Below, piece by piece: positions 63,955 through 64,000 of a stretch of DNA of 64,000 nucleotides (positions within the stretch are counted from its first letter, which is position 1; every line of letters begins with the position of its first letter). The notes under the pieces are model-generated. The model did no database searches. It saw only the letters and a program-made list of their open reading frames with translations, and was not told the origin of the DNA. A program made the translations under genes and the position numbers. The stretch is from Gari tellinella (Eukaryota > Mollusca > Bivalvia > Cardiida > Psammobiidae), in the NCBI GenBank assembly GCA_922989275.2, contig OV277856.1, positions 54,631,358 to 54,695,357 of the forward strand, read 5' to 3'.

Positions 63955-64000
63955 CTCATTACCCCATGAATATGACTTTTTATGCATTAAGTATATTCCT
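63955..64000 (+). mobile_element. Family E MITE, cut by window end
   Basis: TTAA|CTCATTACCCCATGAATATG followed by the AGTATATTCCT typical of the family's left arm. Confidence 0.7.

Overview
The window looks like non-coding-rich genomic DNA from a marine or freshwater invertebrate, most probably a bivalve mollusc. It holds one clear intron-containing metazoan gene, a PRDM8 orthologue. The rest is AT-rich DNA packed with small non-autonomous transposons, two elements with internal ~160-bp tandem repeats of the kind known from bivalves (pearl-like), and a tRNA-derived SINE. The species cannot be fixed from the sequence.

Layout. 1-3.8 kb: repeats, a GC-rich patch and unassigned DNA upstream of PRDM8. 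3.8-9.16 kb: four PRDM8 exons on the + strand, with transposons in all three introns. 9.14-9.82 kb: a 57-bp minisatellite that starts inside the last PRDM8 codons. 9.8-64 kb: a gene desert of miniature inverted-repeat transposable elements (MITEs), foldback elements, microsatellites, a LINE fragment (31.1-31.4 kb), pearl-like elements (29.2-30.4 and 51.1-52.7 kb) and a few unique blocks that may be regulatory. One possible single-pass membrane protein exon sits at 60.14-60.35 kb.

Repeat families used below. A: TA target, TIR CAGTGGAGAA, ~246 bp, about 42 copies; subfamily A1 has AATCTGTT after the TIR start, A2 has AAACGTT or GACGTT. For family A, '+' means the end reading ATAAACGCGTTTACGC comes first. 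B: TTAA target, CCCTTTCAC/CCCCTTCACTGCC. C: TA target, CAGTGTTCCCTCCCTACAAC. D: TTAA target, CCCATTTGTGCCC. E: TTAA target, CCCTTTCCCTGATAG, centre GAATGCGCCTTAAGGCGCAT. F: GGGGCCCGTTTCATAAAACT. G: foldback CCAAGGTTATAAAG. H: TA target, CAGTCGAACTTCGATATC. I: CAGGGCTCCAGATAAG. J: TA target, CAGTAAAACCTCTCTA. K: TTAA target, CTCTTGAACCCTAG.

The most striking feature is a ~60-bp hairpin (AAACAGTTTGG...TGATCAGACGCCG-loop-CGGCGTCTGATCA...CCAAACTGTTTG). It lies in the middle of families A, B, C, D and K although their termini and target sites differ (TA, Tc1/mariner-like; TTAA, piggyBac-like). By eye there are about 70 complete or partial copies in 64 kb. Stem pairs vary in a complementary way between families. 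The hairpins also appear to be repeated insertion sites for other elements.
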